Of a DNA stretch of 64,000 bases, positions 13,401-23,423 are shown in pieces (position 1 is the stretch's first letter; each line of letters opens with the position of its first letter). The translations under genes and the position numbers were made by a program. The stretch comes from Moniliella sp. 'wahieum'. Taxonomy: Eukaryota > Basidiomycota > Moniliellomycetes > Moniliellales > Moniliellaceae. The notes beneath the pieces were generated by a model. That model was not told the DNA's origin. It was given only the letters and a program-made list of their open reading frames with translations, and made no database searches. The DNA is taken from contig RSEE01000034.1 of the NCBI GenBank assembly GCA_003971905.1, positions 310,001-374,000 on the forward strand, given 5' to 3'.

Positions 13401-13711
13401 TGGGACGCCTGCATGCCGGACGGGGGCGGCCTCTCCCCTGATGCGGAGGCGCCGTAGTGTCGGGTCGTAGCGGGCACCTCGGCTGGGCGCGGGGGAAGCA
13501 ACAGCTGGGGCCCACCGCTGATGGTCGCTGGGCGCCGGTGGGAGGGGACCAGGATACCTTGGCTGTTAGCGGTGAACAGAACTTGTGCCGCGGGGCGCAT
13601 TTGGAACGGCGGATGGGAGGGACCATCATGTTGATGGCGCTGCATGTTGTTGGCGGCATCCGTGTACGAGTACGAGGGTCGACTCAGGATGGAGTCGAGG
13701 AGGCGCGTCAT
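10485..13711 (-). CDS. Large disordered protein with C-terminal MDR (quinone-oxidoreductase-like) domain
   Basis: About 1,050 residues. Roughly 600-700 N-terminal residues are Ser/Pro/Arg-rich and disordered, with a Gly-Ser repeat coded by a CACTTC-type tract at 12690-12745. The C-terminal third is a medium-chain dehydrogenase/reductase fold: a GroES-like lobe (LVALEAVSIDDVDRAL, GRSFSGHVVRVGSEV, GDAVFGL), then a nucleotide-binding lobe (VLILHATEGLGLLTLQAFAR) and VLLPGGTLVSHDPFD. No zinc-ligand pattern is seen, as in the quinone reductase branch. The intron 11246-11343 (GTACGT donor) joins the two lobes in phase. Two further frame changes occur, near 12340 and near 10965 (one base apparently lost). 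The substrate is unknown; the long extension suggests a scaffold or regulatory role rather than simple metabolism. It converges on prp3. Confidence 0.68.
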
Positions 13712-15276
13712 GCTGATGAGGGGTGGGGTGGATTAGAAGGAAGCAGTCCCAGTTGTCGGTGGTGGTATAGAGGGCAAAGGAGAGGAAGAAAAGGACGACG
13801 GATGAGAGGGACGCTCGGACCTCCTGGTTATGGTAGTACGATGGGAACGCTATGATACTGATAAAGGGTGAGGCAATGGATCCGTAAGCCAGCGTACGTG
13901 GGATGATGTCGCTGAAGCTGATGGTGCTCATGATGTTCTGTTGTTCTACTACGCTGTGCAGTAGTGCTAGATATACTCGGAGCCGCTGCTCAGACCTCAG
14001 CCTGTCCAGTGTGCTCAGTCAGGCTTCAGGCCTCAGGCCTGGTCAGGCTCAGACTGAGCTTTCACCGGGAACGCCTGTGAGAAGCCCTCTCAGATCTCAG
14101 GCCGGGCGTTTGCTGAGCCTCAGCCGCAGCGTGGCAGCGCACACCGGCATGCGCAGAAAGAAAAGGGGCTCAGCGTGACGCTGTTGCTCAGCATGGGTCT
14201 TTGGAATGGATGCCTGCGACGGGCGGACAGGGGATGGGCGGGGGCTGCTGAGGCAACAACACTGGGTGTCGTTCCATCTTGCCAGCTGGTCCCGCATGCG
14301 CAGGGCCAAGCTACGTCATTGTCTCCGTCACCCGGCGGCGCAGGCTACGTAGGTAAGAGCTGCCGCGTGGCTACGTCATAGCTACGTCATGCCTCGTGTA
14401 AGCCGCTTCCGGACAGCCACGTGGCAGCAACCACATCCATCCGACACCGATCTCTCCCATTGCAAGTTTCAATCTGCAGCCCCAGCCTCCTGCTTTCTCC
14501 ATCCCTTGACCAAGGTGAACATTTCACCGCCCCACCCTCCCCTGTACGTCCCCAGCCCTAATGAGGCCACCATCTCTCTGCGGCCTCCCCGTCTGTTCTC
14601 TGGTCTCCTCCACTCCACGTTGGGACGTGGTACCAACCTACGCGTTTTCGATGATCAATCAGATCGATGGGATGTGAGATGTGAGCGCCGAGCGCTGGGC
14701 ATGTGAGATGAACAGAGGGTACCGATGAGGCTGGCGTAGGCGGCCGCTAATGAAACCCATGTGACATTGGACGTCAGGCGGGTCAAGCCTGGCGTCCCTC
14801 GCTTAGGTGCCTAAGCTGGTCCGTATCCCTTCCTGCCAGGTACCATTCTCTCACCAAGCGGCGTGGACCATGTTACTGTGCGGTGGTTAGTGGCTGTGGT
14901 ACATGGTGATACATGTCAAAGAGCCATCTGTCTTCAACCCCCATGATACATTACCATCGACCTTCAACCATCGATCGACCAGCAAGTCTCGCTTCCTGGA
15001 AGGTCTACCTGTGTCTCCACCTGGGGACCTGCATGCTGCCAGAAGCACGTGAGCGGGAGGGGGGGGGAGATCAATGGGATCCATAAGAGGACGGATCTTT
15101 GGTTCAGACGATAGGATCGGGGGGGAGAGAAGGGAGAAGGGAGAAGGCAGGGAGGGAGGCACAAGAGACCTGGTATGGAGGCCTTCATTCCATTCGTTCC
15201 GGGCAGGACCAAGGTCGTAAACGGAAGGAATGTGGTAGGGGAGATGGGGCCACCAAAGGGGTGTGCGGGGGAGAGG

Positions 15277-15308
15277 GGAAAGGAAAGGAAAGGAAAGGAA
15301 AGGAAAGG
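15277..15308. repeat. (GGAAA)n pentamer repeat
   Basis: Six perfect tandem GGAAA units plus a partial one, 180 bp downstream of the RRM gene's stop codon. Confidence 0.9.
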
Positions 15309-15413
15309 TGTGGAGGAGGATACAAAGTATACATCATCATCCGAGACGTAGCGCTCTCGAGCCTCACAGACCCAGTCAGCAAGCACGAAAGCACGAGCAA
15401 CGAAATGAAACAG

Positions 15414-15467
15414 AGCACCAAGCACCAAGCACCAAGCACCAAGCACCAAGCACCAAGCACCAAGCAC
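15414..15467. repeat. (GCACCAA)n heptamer tandem array
   Basis: Between seven and eight perfect copies of GCACCAA, ending about 20 bp beyond the RRM gene stop codon, so it would be transcribed within that gene's 3' UTR. On the sense strand of that mRNA it reads TTGGTGC repeats. Confidence 0.9.
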
Positions 15468-15487
15468 GATGTCCACCGTGCCCAACC

Positions 15488-16223
15488 TCAGGCCGTAGGC
15501 GGGGGGAACCTAAAAGATACAGAGAGGGAGAGGTGAGTCAGCCCGCTGCGACATAAGCAGCGAGAGGCAGCCAAAAGAAGAGGGGACGTACCCGTACTGG
15601 CCCGGGTAGCCAGTCTGCGTGGCGGGGTAAGCTCCTTGGGGTGCAAAAGCAGCTTGGGAAGGAGCGGTGAAGGCGCCTTGAGAAGCAAAGCTGGTCTGGG
15701 GCGATCCGTAGGGAGGGTTGGTAGGCGAGACAAAGCCCTGCGGCGCGCCAAATGCGCCCGGGGTCGGGTACCCCGCTGCGGCCGCAGCCGCAGCCGCAGT
15801 GGCCGGATCAGCAAATGCCGCCTGGCCCTGGTACGGGTTGGCCATGCCCGGAGCAAAGCCTTGGGCAGGCATACCAAACGAGGCGCCCGGCGGTGCATAG
15901 CCCGGCGCACCGTACGCGCCGTAGCCATTGAAGCCACCGGCAAAGCCAGCATTGTACCTGCCGTCGGTGCGAGCCGGGCGGGAGTTGGCCATGTTGACAC
16001 GGATCGTACGGCCGTCGAGCTGTTGCTCGTTCATGCCTTGGATCGCCGCATCGGCTTCCTCTTGGGTGGCGTAGGTCACAAACCCGAATCCACGGGAGCG
16101 GCCCGTTTCGCGGTCGCGCATCGTGACATAATCGACCAGTTGGCCGTAGGCGGAGAAGGCACGGGCAAGACCATCATCGGTCGTGTCCCACGACAGGTTA
16201 CCGACGTAGACTTTGGCAACCAT
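15488..16223 (-). CDS. Single-RRM RNA-binding protein with Gly/Ala/Tyr-rich tail
   Basis: A 217-residue protein resembling glycine-rich RNA-binding and cold-inducible RRM proteins. One RRM sits at residues about 3-80, with RNP2 (KVYVGNLSW) and RNP1 (RGFGFVTY) intact. The tail is low-complexity Gly/Ala/Pro/Tyr/Gln, prion-like, with an Ala run coded around 15780-15800. Intron 15510-15591 (GTACGT donor, TTTTAG acceptor) leads to a last exon of 22 bases ending FPPPTA and a stop; the spliced frame is intact. It probably acts in mRNA stability or splicing and may enter stress granules, which is inferred from the architecture. A GCACCAA array lies in the 3' UTR. The upstream region ends at the large palindrome, whose left arm points toward this gene. 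Confidence 0.85.
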
Positions 16224-17194
16224 CTTGGAAGGAAAGGTCAGATGGATTCAGGTCGGGAGGGAGGAGTCAAAGAGCCCAAAGGGGATGTGCGTACTGGAAA
16301 AAGCAGGGGAGAGAGAGGGGGGGCAAGCGGGAACTAGGGTGCGTGGGGCAGAGCAAGCAAGAACCAGGATCTGGGGCGGCGCGAAGAGGGAAGGTTAGCG
16401 GGACGTGGGGGCGTGCCCCACACGACGGCTGGGGCGACAGGGGGAAGACGGACCAGAACCAAACAAGAACGAGCACGCAACACCGAAGCGGACGAAACGG
16501 GCTGTGGGCGGGGGGCACAGAGAAGAAGACCAGTCAGCGCACGCGCGGCAGGCCTCGACGCAGCAAGCAGGACGAGGGGGAGGGAGGAGGAGGCGGCGGG
16601 CAGAGGGGACGGACAGGCTGAGGCGAGTCGAGGGGAGGCGCAGACAGGCGGTGGGGACGGCGGGGCGGAAGAAGGAGGACGCTGGGCGCGCCGACACGCC
16701 CAAGGCTGCGACGGGCGAACGTTGGACGTGGGCAGCGGCCACCGCCTGGGCGCGGCGCCGCTCTCAGCGGGTGGCCGGAGGAGCTGCCGGGGTGCTGCCG
16801 CCTGCGTCGCCGGCCTGCCTGCCCGCTGTGTCCCCGCAGGGGGCCGTGCGAGCCACACCGCCCCCGTGCTGCCGTCCGCGTGCCACGTAGGGCGCATGCC
16901 ACACTGGCGCCGTGCCGCGTCCTCCGCCATCGTCCCACGACGCATGACGCGTGATGCATGACGTGAGCATCGCCCACGCCACCTGGCTGCGGCTGGGCGG
17001 GTTGATTCATGGTTCGCCCATGGCCTGGGGGTCTCTTCTCTCTCTCCGCCCTGCCCTCCGTCCTTCTGCAGCCCATCCGCCAGCGCCTCCACCACCACCA
17101 CCATCGCCACCACCACCCCACCAAAGCAACCCCCTCCTGGGCCATCACCCATTGCGCAGTCGCCACGCGCTGCGAGTCACTTGTCACCGTCACC
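16224..17194. other. Upstream region of the RRM gene, no gene recognised
   Basis: GC-rich, strongly strand-asymmetric sequence (purine-rich on the plus strand at 16230-16720). Several long open frames exist in all phases only because stops are rare in such sequence; none has recognisable domains. A CCA-rich tract lies at 17089-17118. It probably holds the RRM gene's promoter and 5' leader. Confidence 0.45.
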
Positions 17195-18155
17195 TGTTGG
17201 CCTAGGGAGCCGGACGGGCAGAAGGATGAGGAGAAGGTGATGGATTGGAGCCAGAGTTGGGTCTGGGTACAGAGGCATCTATATAGGAGGCTGGACTAGG
17301 CACAGGGACAGTGAGTCACACAGGAGAGAGTGCAGGGCACAGGGACAGTGACACGCAGGGACGTCAGCGTGGAAGCCGATGGAACCGAGGCGAACCTGGT
17401 CTACCGACTGGGAGCCAGAGGATCACAGTCAACACCCCCGCTGGCCAGGGAACCCGGAGACATCGGTTGTGGGATGAGCTCCTGCCAGTGGATGTAGAGA
17501 GGGGAGGACTTGAGTGGCAACCGGGACGAATGGCCTGGAGTTGTGCATGGCCACACGACTGGCCTACACCCCCGCTGTCCAGGATGACACCTGAACGAGC
17601 CGAGCGCTTGTGGTTGGTGTATTGTGCGACCGCCAGATGCTTGTAGAAGTCTTAGAAGTAAAAGTAGTAGGGGTTGCGCCCCGAAGCGATTTGGTGGGCA
17701 AAAGTAAAAAGCACCAGTTATAGGTGTAGTGAAAGAAAATTGGAAACTTGGAGTAAATGCGGTCCAAGGTCGTTTGGCATCAAAATTGGATGCGTTTGGT
17801 AGTTGTTTGGTTCCGCATGCCTGGTGCCAGTGGGGTCCATTGGGCATGGGAAATGAACGGGCGCTATGCGTCAACCGTCTTGATCTGTTTGGGTTCTCTT
17901 TGTTGTTGAAAAAGAGGAGTGGAAGAAGTTGGGTGACCACCCCCCCCCATCCTTTCCCCAGGTGCCCCGGATGAATTGGCAATCCGGGGCGTGTAGCCGT
18001 GGGTGGGGCACTTGATGAGCAGCCACCCCCGCTTTCTGCGATTCGCCTGCGCCGTTTTGTCGTTGGAGGAATTTCGTCTCGTTGACGATACCCGACACGT
18101 TTTGTTCCGTCGTGTGTTGTCCCTAAAAATCATTGCCCCATCTGTGGGGGACGAG

Positions 18156-18195
18156 TGTGCCGATTGTGGCGGTAGTATGCCGATTGTGGCGGTAG
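18156..18195. repeat. 20-bp tandem duplication at the palindrome centre
   Basis: Two direct copies of TATGCCGATTGTGGCGGTAG-like sequence sit side by side just left of the symmetry axis, while the right arm has one. The copies differ at the first bases (GTGCC vs ATGCC). This is the main asymmetry between the arms. Confidence 0.85.
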
Positions 18196-19086
18196 TACTA
18201 CCGCCACAATCGGCACACTCGTCCCCCACAGATGGGGCAATGATTTTTAGGGACAACACACGACGGAACAAAACGTGTCGGGTATCGTCAACGAGACGAA
18301 ATTCCTCCAACGACAAAACGGCGCAGGCGAATCGCAGAAAGCGGGGGTGGCTGCTCATCAAGTGCCCCACCCACGGCTACACGCCCCGGATTGCCAATTC
18401 ATCCGGGGCACCTGGGGAAAGGATGGGGGGGGTGGTCACCCAACTTCTTCCACTCCTCTTTTTCAACAACAAAGAGAACCCAAACAGATCAAGACGGTTG
18501 ACGCATAGCGCCCGTTCATTTCCCATGCCCAATGGACCCCACTGGCACCAGGCATGCGGAACCAAACAACTACCAAACGCATCCAATTTTGATGCCAAAC
18601 GACCTTGGACCGCATTTACTCCAAGTTTCCAATTTTCTTTCACTACACCTATAACTGGTGCTTTTTACTTTTGCCCACCAAATCGCTTCGGGGCGCAACC
18701 CCTACTACTTTTACTTCTAAGACTTCTACAAGCATCTGGCGGTCGCACAATACACCAACCACAAGCGCTCGGCTCGTTCAGGTGTCATCCTGGACAGCGG
18801 GGGTGTAGGCCAGTCGTGTGGCCATGCACAACTCCAGGCCATTCGTCCCGGTTGCCACTCAAGTCCTCCCCTCTCTACATCCACTGGCAGGAGCTCATCC
18901 CACAACCGATGTCTCCGGGTTCCCTGGCCAGCGGGGGTGTTGACTGTGATCCTCTGGCTCCCAGTCGGTAGACCAGGTTCGCCTCGGTTCCATCGGCTTC
19001 CACGCTGACGTCCCTGCGTGTCACTGTCCCTGTGCCCTGCACTCTCTCCTGTGTGACTCACTGTCCCTGTGCCTAGTCCAGCCTCC

Positions 19087-19093
19087 TATATAG
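19087..19093 (+). promoter_or_regulatory. Candidate TATA box of acr3, inside the palindrome's right arm
   Basis: TATATAG lies 150 bp before the acr3 start codon. Because it sits in the inverted repeat, an identical copy exists on the minus strand at 17279-17285, pointing outward toward the RRM gene. Function is inferred from sequence and position only. Confidence 0.5.
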
Positions 19094-19236
19094 ATGCCTC
19101 TGTACCCAGACCCAACTCTGGCTCCAATCCATCACCTTCTCCTCATCCTTCTGCCCGTCCGGCTCCCTAGGCCAACACCCCCATCTCTCACCCCCCCCTG
19201 TTTTCCTTCTTGCCCTGGTCCCCGCCTTGCGCCCCG

Positions 19237-20646
19237 ATGCCCCCCACGCCTCCTGCCGCCTCCCTTCCCCCGTCCAGCCCATCCAGCCCATCCCGCCCAT
19301 CCCGCCCATCCTGCCCATCCTGCCCGTCCGGCCTTTCCAGCACGCCCGACCTGGCGGGGACCAAGAGCGACTCGCTGGCGCCCCGCGCGTCCAACTGGAA
19401 AGTGATTCGCACCGTGTGGCACGACCTGGGCTGGGTGGACCGGAGCTTACCGCTGCTGATTTTTGTCGCGATGGCGTTGGGCATTGTGATTGGGGAGTTT
19501 GCGCCAAATGCGCAAAGGGTGTTGAGCCGGGGCAACCTGCGCGGAGTGAGTGCGCCGTTGGTAGTCGGCATGTTGGTCATGATGTGGCCGATTTTGACTG
19601 CGGCTGAATTCGAACGGTTTCCCAGCTTGTTGCACCAACGAAGGTTGTGGACGCAGATTGGCTTGTCGCTCGTGCTCAATTGGGTCATCGGCCCGCTCCT
19701 GATGCTCGGGTTGGCCGAGGCGAGTTTGCCCGACTTGGCAGGCCAACGAGCGGGCGTGATCCTGGTCGGGGTGGCGCGGTGCATTGCGATGGTAATGATT
19801 TGGTGTTCGATCAGTCGGGCCGATACCAACTTTTGTGCCATGCTAGTGATTGTCAATGGGGCGTTGCAAATGGTCTTGTTTGCGCCGATGGGATTGCTGT
19901 TTATCAATGTGTTTGATCACCTGGGCCAGGCCGGGATTTCACTCAACTACTCGGATACCAGCATTGCCGTGGCGGTGTACCTCGGCATCCCGTTGGCCGC
20001 CGGGGTAGTTACGCGGTTTGGTATGATGGCGTTGCTGGGTCGCGAGAGGTTTGTGCACCGGTTCTTGCCCTCGTTTGGACACTTGTCCCTGATTGGGTTG
20101 CTGTATACGGTCCTCATCATTTTCTCGCAACAAGCACACGATGTGCTGCACAATCTAGGGGCAGTCTTCCGTACCATGGTCCCGCTTGCCCTCTACTTTT
20201 TGATCCAATTCAGCTTGACCTTTACCGGGTTTTACCTCTACTCGCGGCGCGTGGCACGGCAGGCGGAGCGGACCGGCGGCTCGGTGGCGCCGTGGTCGTA
20301 CGAGATGGCGGCCACACAGGCATTTACCTCGGCGTCGACCAACTTTGAATTGGCCATTGCCATCAGTACGTCCGTGTGGGGTGCGCAGGCGCCCCAGACG
20401 CTGGCTACGACGGTGGGCACGTTGGTCGAAGTTCCGGTCCTGCTATCGCTTAGCTTTGTCGCCATCTTTTTGCGTTCCCGTCTGTCGTGGCCCCGGTCCA
20501 CCCCACACCCAGCACGACCGCTCATGACACCTTCCTATCTCGTAGGGGAGGACAAGAATGATGACATCAGTTCCCCCGACTTGCCTGCCCCCTTGCCTCG
20601 AACCACTTCCCAAGACATTGAGCTAGCCCCGATCTCGACCAAGTAA
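19237..20646 (+). CDS. acr3: Arsenite efflux transporter Acr3
   Basis: Plasma-membrane As(III)/H+ antiporter of the BART superfamily, conferring arsenite resistance. It has 469 residues with no intron. About 45 N-terminal residues are Ser/Pro-rich and come from a tandem CCATCCCGC-type array; then follow about ten membrane segments. The conserved TM4 signature is GVARCIAMVMIW, with the essential Cys present. TM9 has TNFELAIAISTSVWG with the conserved Asn-Phe-Glu, followed by TLVEVPVLLSL. After RCIAMVMIW most relatives I recall have Asn; here it is Cys. The C-terminal tail is polar. ATG 19237 is the first in frame after an upstream CT-rich leader. The promoter lies within the palindrome. It converges on the alpha/beta hydrolase gene. 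Confidence 0.93.
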   Translation: MPPTPPAASLPPSSPSSPSRPSRPSCPSCPSGLSSTPDLAGTKSDSLAPRASNWKVIRTVWHDLGWVDRSLPLLIFVAMALGIVIGEFAPNAQRVLSRGNLRGVSAPLVVGMLVMMWPILTAAEFERFPSLLHQRRLWTQIGLSLVLNWVIGPLLMLGLAEASLPDLAGQRAGVILVGVARCIAMVMIWCSISRADTNFCAMLVIVNGALQMVLFAPMGLLFINVFDHLGQAGISLNYSDTSIAVAVYLGIPLAAGVVTRFGMMALLGRERFVHRFLPSFGHLSLIGLLYTVLIIFSQQAHDVLHNLGAVFRTMVPLALYFLIQFSLTFTGFYLYSRRVARQAERTGGSVAPWSYEMAATQAFTSASTNFELAIAISTSVWGAQAPQTLATTVGTLVEVPVLLSLSFVAIFLRSRLSWPRSTPHPARPLMTPSYLVGEDKNDDISSPDLPAPLPRTTSQDIELAPISTK

Positions 20647-21189
20647 CCCTGCAAAGCTGGCTCGCTTCAACCGCATCAACAACCGGGCTAGGAACTGGGA
20701 GCGTAGCCGTCCCTGGGAACCCCCCTAACCTCGATCGTCTGTCCAGTGGACGAGGACTCAGTGCTCCCATGGAGTAGCGCCACAGCGCGAGCTATGAATC
20801 GCCCAAGCTAGGGAACTGAAACGAACGTGTGCATGCGCGGTAGATACATCGGCCGTGCTGTTGATCGGCAGGCCCCCAGGAATCTCCTCCGGTCCCCCGT
20901 ATCCAATCAACAGCAAAGAGGCCGTCACAGTGGGGATGGAAGAGATCATATCAGCAGCGGCAAAAGATGGACAAAGCAAGTGAATACAAGCGAATCAGGT
21001 AGGAGCAGGTCCAGCTGGTCAAGACCTAGCAAGCCATGCCGAACGGAACCGGGCGAGACTGGAAAAACGGTTCGAGTTAGTAAATTACACCTTGGTCCCT
21101 CGTTCGTACAGGGCACGCTGTCCACCACCCCACCATAGCCATGTCGTAGCCGCGTCACAGTCACGTCGTAACCACGCCAAGGCCCATAT
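20647..21189. other. Intergenic region between two convergent genes
   Basis: About 540 bp between the stops of acr3 and the hydrolase gene, presumably both 3' UTRs. The part at 21125-21200 repeats words such as TCGTAGCCGCG, TCACGTCGTA and CACGTCGTGGCC, but I can assign no function. No gene seen. Confidence 0.45.
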
Positions 21190-23423
21190 CTACGCCATGG
21201 GCACGTCGTGGCCGAGAGGCGCTCTAACAAAGGAACAAAGAAGAACAACATACCAATCCAGCGCATCCGTCACGACATGTACGTTGGACATTAAATCATG
21301 ACCGGCCTCAACGAGGGTGACTTCGACCTGATCCAACGCTCGCACCATCCACTGCACGCCGGCCAAGCTCACTTTTTCGTCGCGATTGCCATACCAAATG
21401 TGAATGGGGAGGGTAACGTCGGTATAGCTGAACCCCCAAATTTCACGTTGCTCGCCCCGCGCCAAAATCGCAATCAGCTCGTCCCCCATCCCTTCGCACG
21501 ACTCAGCGTTGGAAGCTTTGATCAGCGCAGTACTCAGGTGCGGTAGGTCGAGGCTGGTGGTTTGGGAACGGGTGTGGGAGAGACTCTCGGCTCGGTGCAG
21601 ACCAGCAGGAGGGGGAACGGTTTTCGAGTAGGAGGGGGGGGTACCGAGCTGGACCACCTTGAGAACCTGACCCACCTGAACCTCCTGAACCGCCTGAACC
21701 TCCTGGGCCGGCCTGACTCGCTTGAGAAAGCGCATGGTCGGTACTCGAGGTGGCCGAGTGGGAAGGAAATGACGGGTGACGTGATCGCGGGGCCGGGCCG
21801 AGGAGCGCGGAGGGGAGCGAGGGCGGGAGGGAAAGTCATCCAGCGAGGGGGGGGAGGAAGGCAGTGCCAGTGGGTCGATATCGGGCAATTTGCCTACGCG
21901 CCACTGCTGCACTTTCGAGTCGGCAGCCTGGAAAGCGCGAATGAAGAGTTCGGGCACAAAACGGGTAAAGCCATAGTCCTTTTCGTGCAGCACATGTACC
22001 CACGGAGCCAACAAGACCACAGGGCCCAAGATCCGATCGGGGAAACGGTGGGCAGTGGCCATGGCGTAAGGTGCTCCGGCACTGTGGGCAAGCAGGCCAA
22101 AGGAACGAATGCCCAGTTGGTCCATCACGTCAGCTACCACAATGGGCCAGGTATGCACCCGGTCCCCACCGATGCGAGGGAAATCGCTGCGACCCATCCC
22201 CCAGCGGTCGATGCAGAGCAGACGAAGTCCCGACGCGCGCGCATAGTCATGATAAGATCCGAGAAGGTACCGCATGGCCCCCAAGCCAAGGAAGACGAGG
22301 ATGGGAAGACCTTGGGGATCACCGACATCAGCAAGGGATACCTTGAATCCCTTAAAAGGGGGTTGGGTGAGGGCAATGATACGAGTGAGCGCAGCACTGC
22401 GTACAAAGCGTAGCACGTCGAGTGTGGGATCAGCAGCATTGGTAGCATCAGAGACAGACTCGGAGTGGGCTCTACGACGAGGCCGGGCGGGCGTGTTGTA
22501 GGTGTACCAATCCATCCAGGGGTTTTGAGCTGCGTCCGAGGGGTCACTAGCGGGGTTGGAGGGAGACGCAAGAGGTATGTTCAACGAAGGGGGAGATCGC
22601 TCATCCCGAGAGGTGGGATCGCGGGGAATAATCAACGGATGTGGATCCCTGCTGTCGGCCGTTCGTGGGCGGGAGCGAGGGGGAGCTCTGGCACGAGGGG
22701 GATACTGCTTTGGTGGACGAGGATGAGGGGATCGTGTAGGGGCCGGATGCGAATCGGAGGAGGTACGCGGGGCGAGGGTAGTGGTAGTGGGAAGAGCTTG
22801 GGAATCCGAAGAGGAGCGGGGGTATTGGTGCTGAGCGACCTAAGCCGAGCAATTGTGATGGGGGTGGGTGGCGGGGGTTGCGGCCTGGTTGCGGCGGCGG
22901 GGAGGAGGTGAGTGGCGGTGGCGCGGGCGGGGGGGTGGGGGGCGGGGGGTGGGTTCGAGTGGCGGTGGTGTCGAGTGCAAGGAGGCGGGCGAGGAGCAAT
23001 TGGAAGTGACCTGGGCAAGAACCGCGTGAAGGTCGGGGTTGCGGGCGCGGATCTGCTGGAGTTTCTGCTGGTAGCGCAGCTCGGCCATCTTGTCCATGTC
23101 CCACTTTTCGTCGGTCGGGGTGGCTTGGGTAGGCTGGGAGTGGCGGCGGTCGAGGGTGAGGTTGCGCAGCGGTTGACGGGGGCAGGGCGACTGGGACGGG
23201 GGCGGGGGCGGAGGCTGGGGCTGGGGCTGGGGCTGGGAGACAGACGGGGTGGCGGCGTGGAGGAGCGGTGGCTGGTCGATGGCGGCTGGGGGCGGCGTGT
23301 GGGTAGGCATCGAAGTAGGGCGCGGGTGTGGGCCCGAGGACGGCGGAAGGGAGACACGGGGCGTGGTGGGCGCGGAAGAGAGCGGCCTGCTGGCGTGTTT
23401 TCGCCGGCGCGCTCGGCGTCCAT
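21190..23423 (-). CDS. Alpha/beta hydrolase with long disordered N-terminal region
   Basis: An uncharacterised serine hydrolase-fold protein of about 700 residues. The hydrolase core runs from GFKVSLADVGDPQGLPIL to the end. It has an oxyanion/strand region (LVFLGLGAMRYLL), CIDRWGMGRSD, the nucleophile elbow LLAHSAGAPYA (Ser), an acid strand HIWYGNRDEKVS (Asp) and EAGHDLMSN (His). A Ser/Pro/Arg-rich insertion splits the core before the acid. Upstream coding includes DMDKMAELRYQQKLQQIRAR, linked through a probable intron (about 23009 to 22840, GT...TTAG). The frame of ATG 23423 differs from this by one base, so the start is uncertain. At the 3' end a GTATGT donor at about 21255 would bring a stop immediately after splicing; unspliced, the frame runs to 21190. 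The substrate is unknown. Confidence 0.72.

Larger units (their letters stand above)
13712..15487. other. Intergenic region, no gene recognised
   Basis: It lies upstream of the MDR-fusion gene and downstream of the RRM gene. The section 13980-14110 is built from words around AGGCCT and CAGACTGAGC, giving many small palindromes. The section 14300-14400 has three copies of GCTACGTCAT/GGCTACGTCA-like motifs. Open frames here are short and without recognisable content. Two perfect microsatellites lie near the RRM gene's 3' end and are listed separately. Confidence 0.5.
17195..19177. repeat. Large near-perfect palindrome (inverted repeat, arms about 0.98 kb)
   Basis: Bases 17195-18196 read as the reverse complement of 18197-19177. 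I checked this at several points: the arm ends (TGTTGGCC / GGCCAACA), TATATAG (17279-17285 vs 19087-19093), the middle, and the centre AGTACT at 18194-18199. Open frames from the two arms translate identically over hundreds of bases. Only two differences were seen: a C run that is 9 long on the left and 8 on the right (about 17940 vs 18425), and an extra 20-bp copy at the centre of the left side. There is essentially no spacer. I see no target-site duplication at the ends and no transposase. The arms carry frames of 80-110 codons that resemble nothing I know. Confidence 0.95.

Noticed and set aside
17195-19177. Palindrome as a DNA transposon with terminal inverted repeats
   Set aside because: The repeats meet at the centre without cargo, no transposase is present and no target-site duplication is seen.
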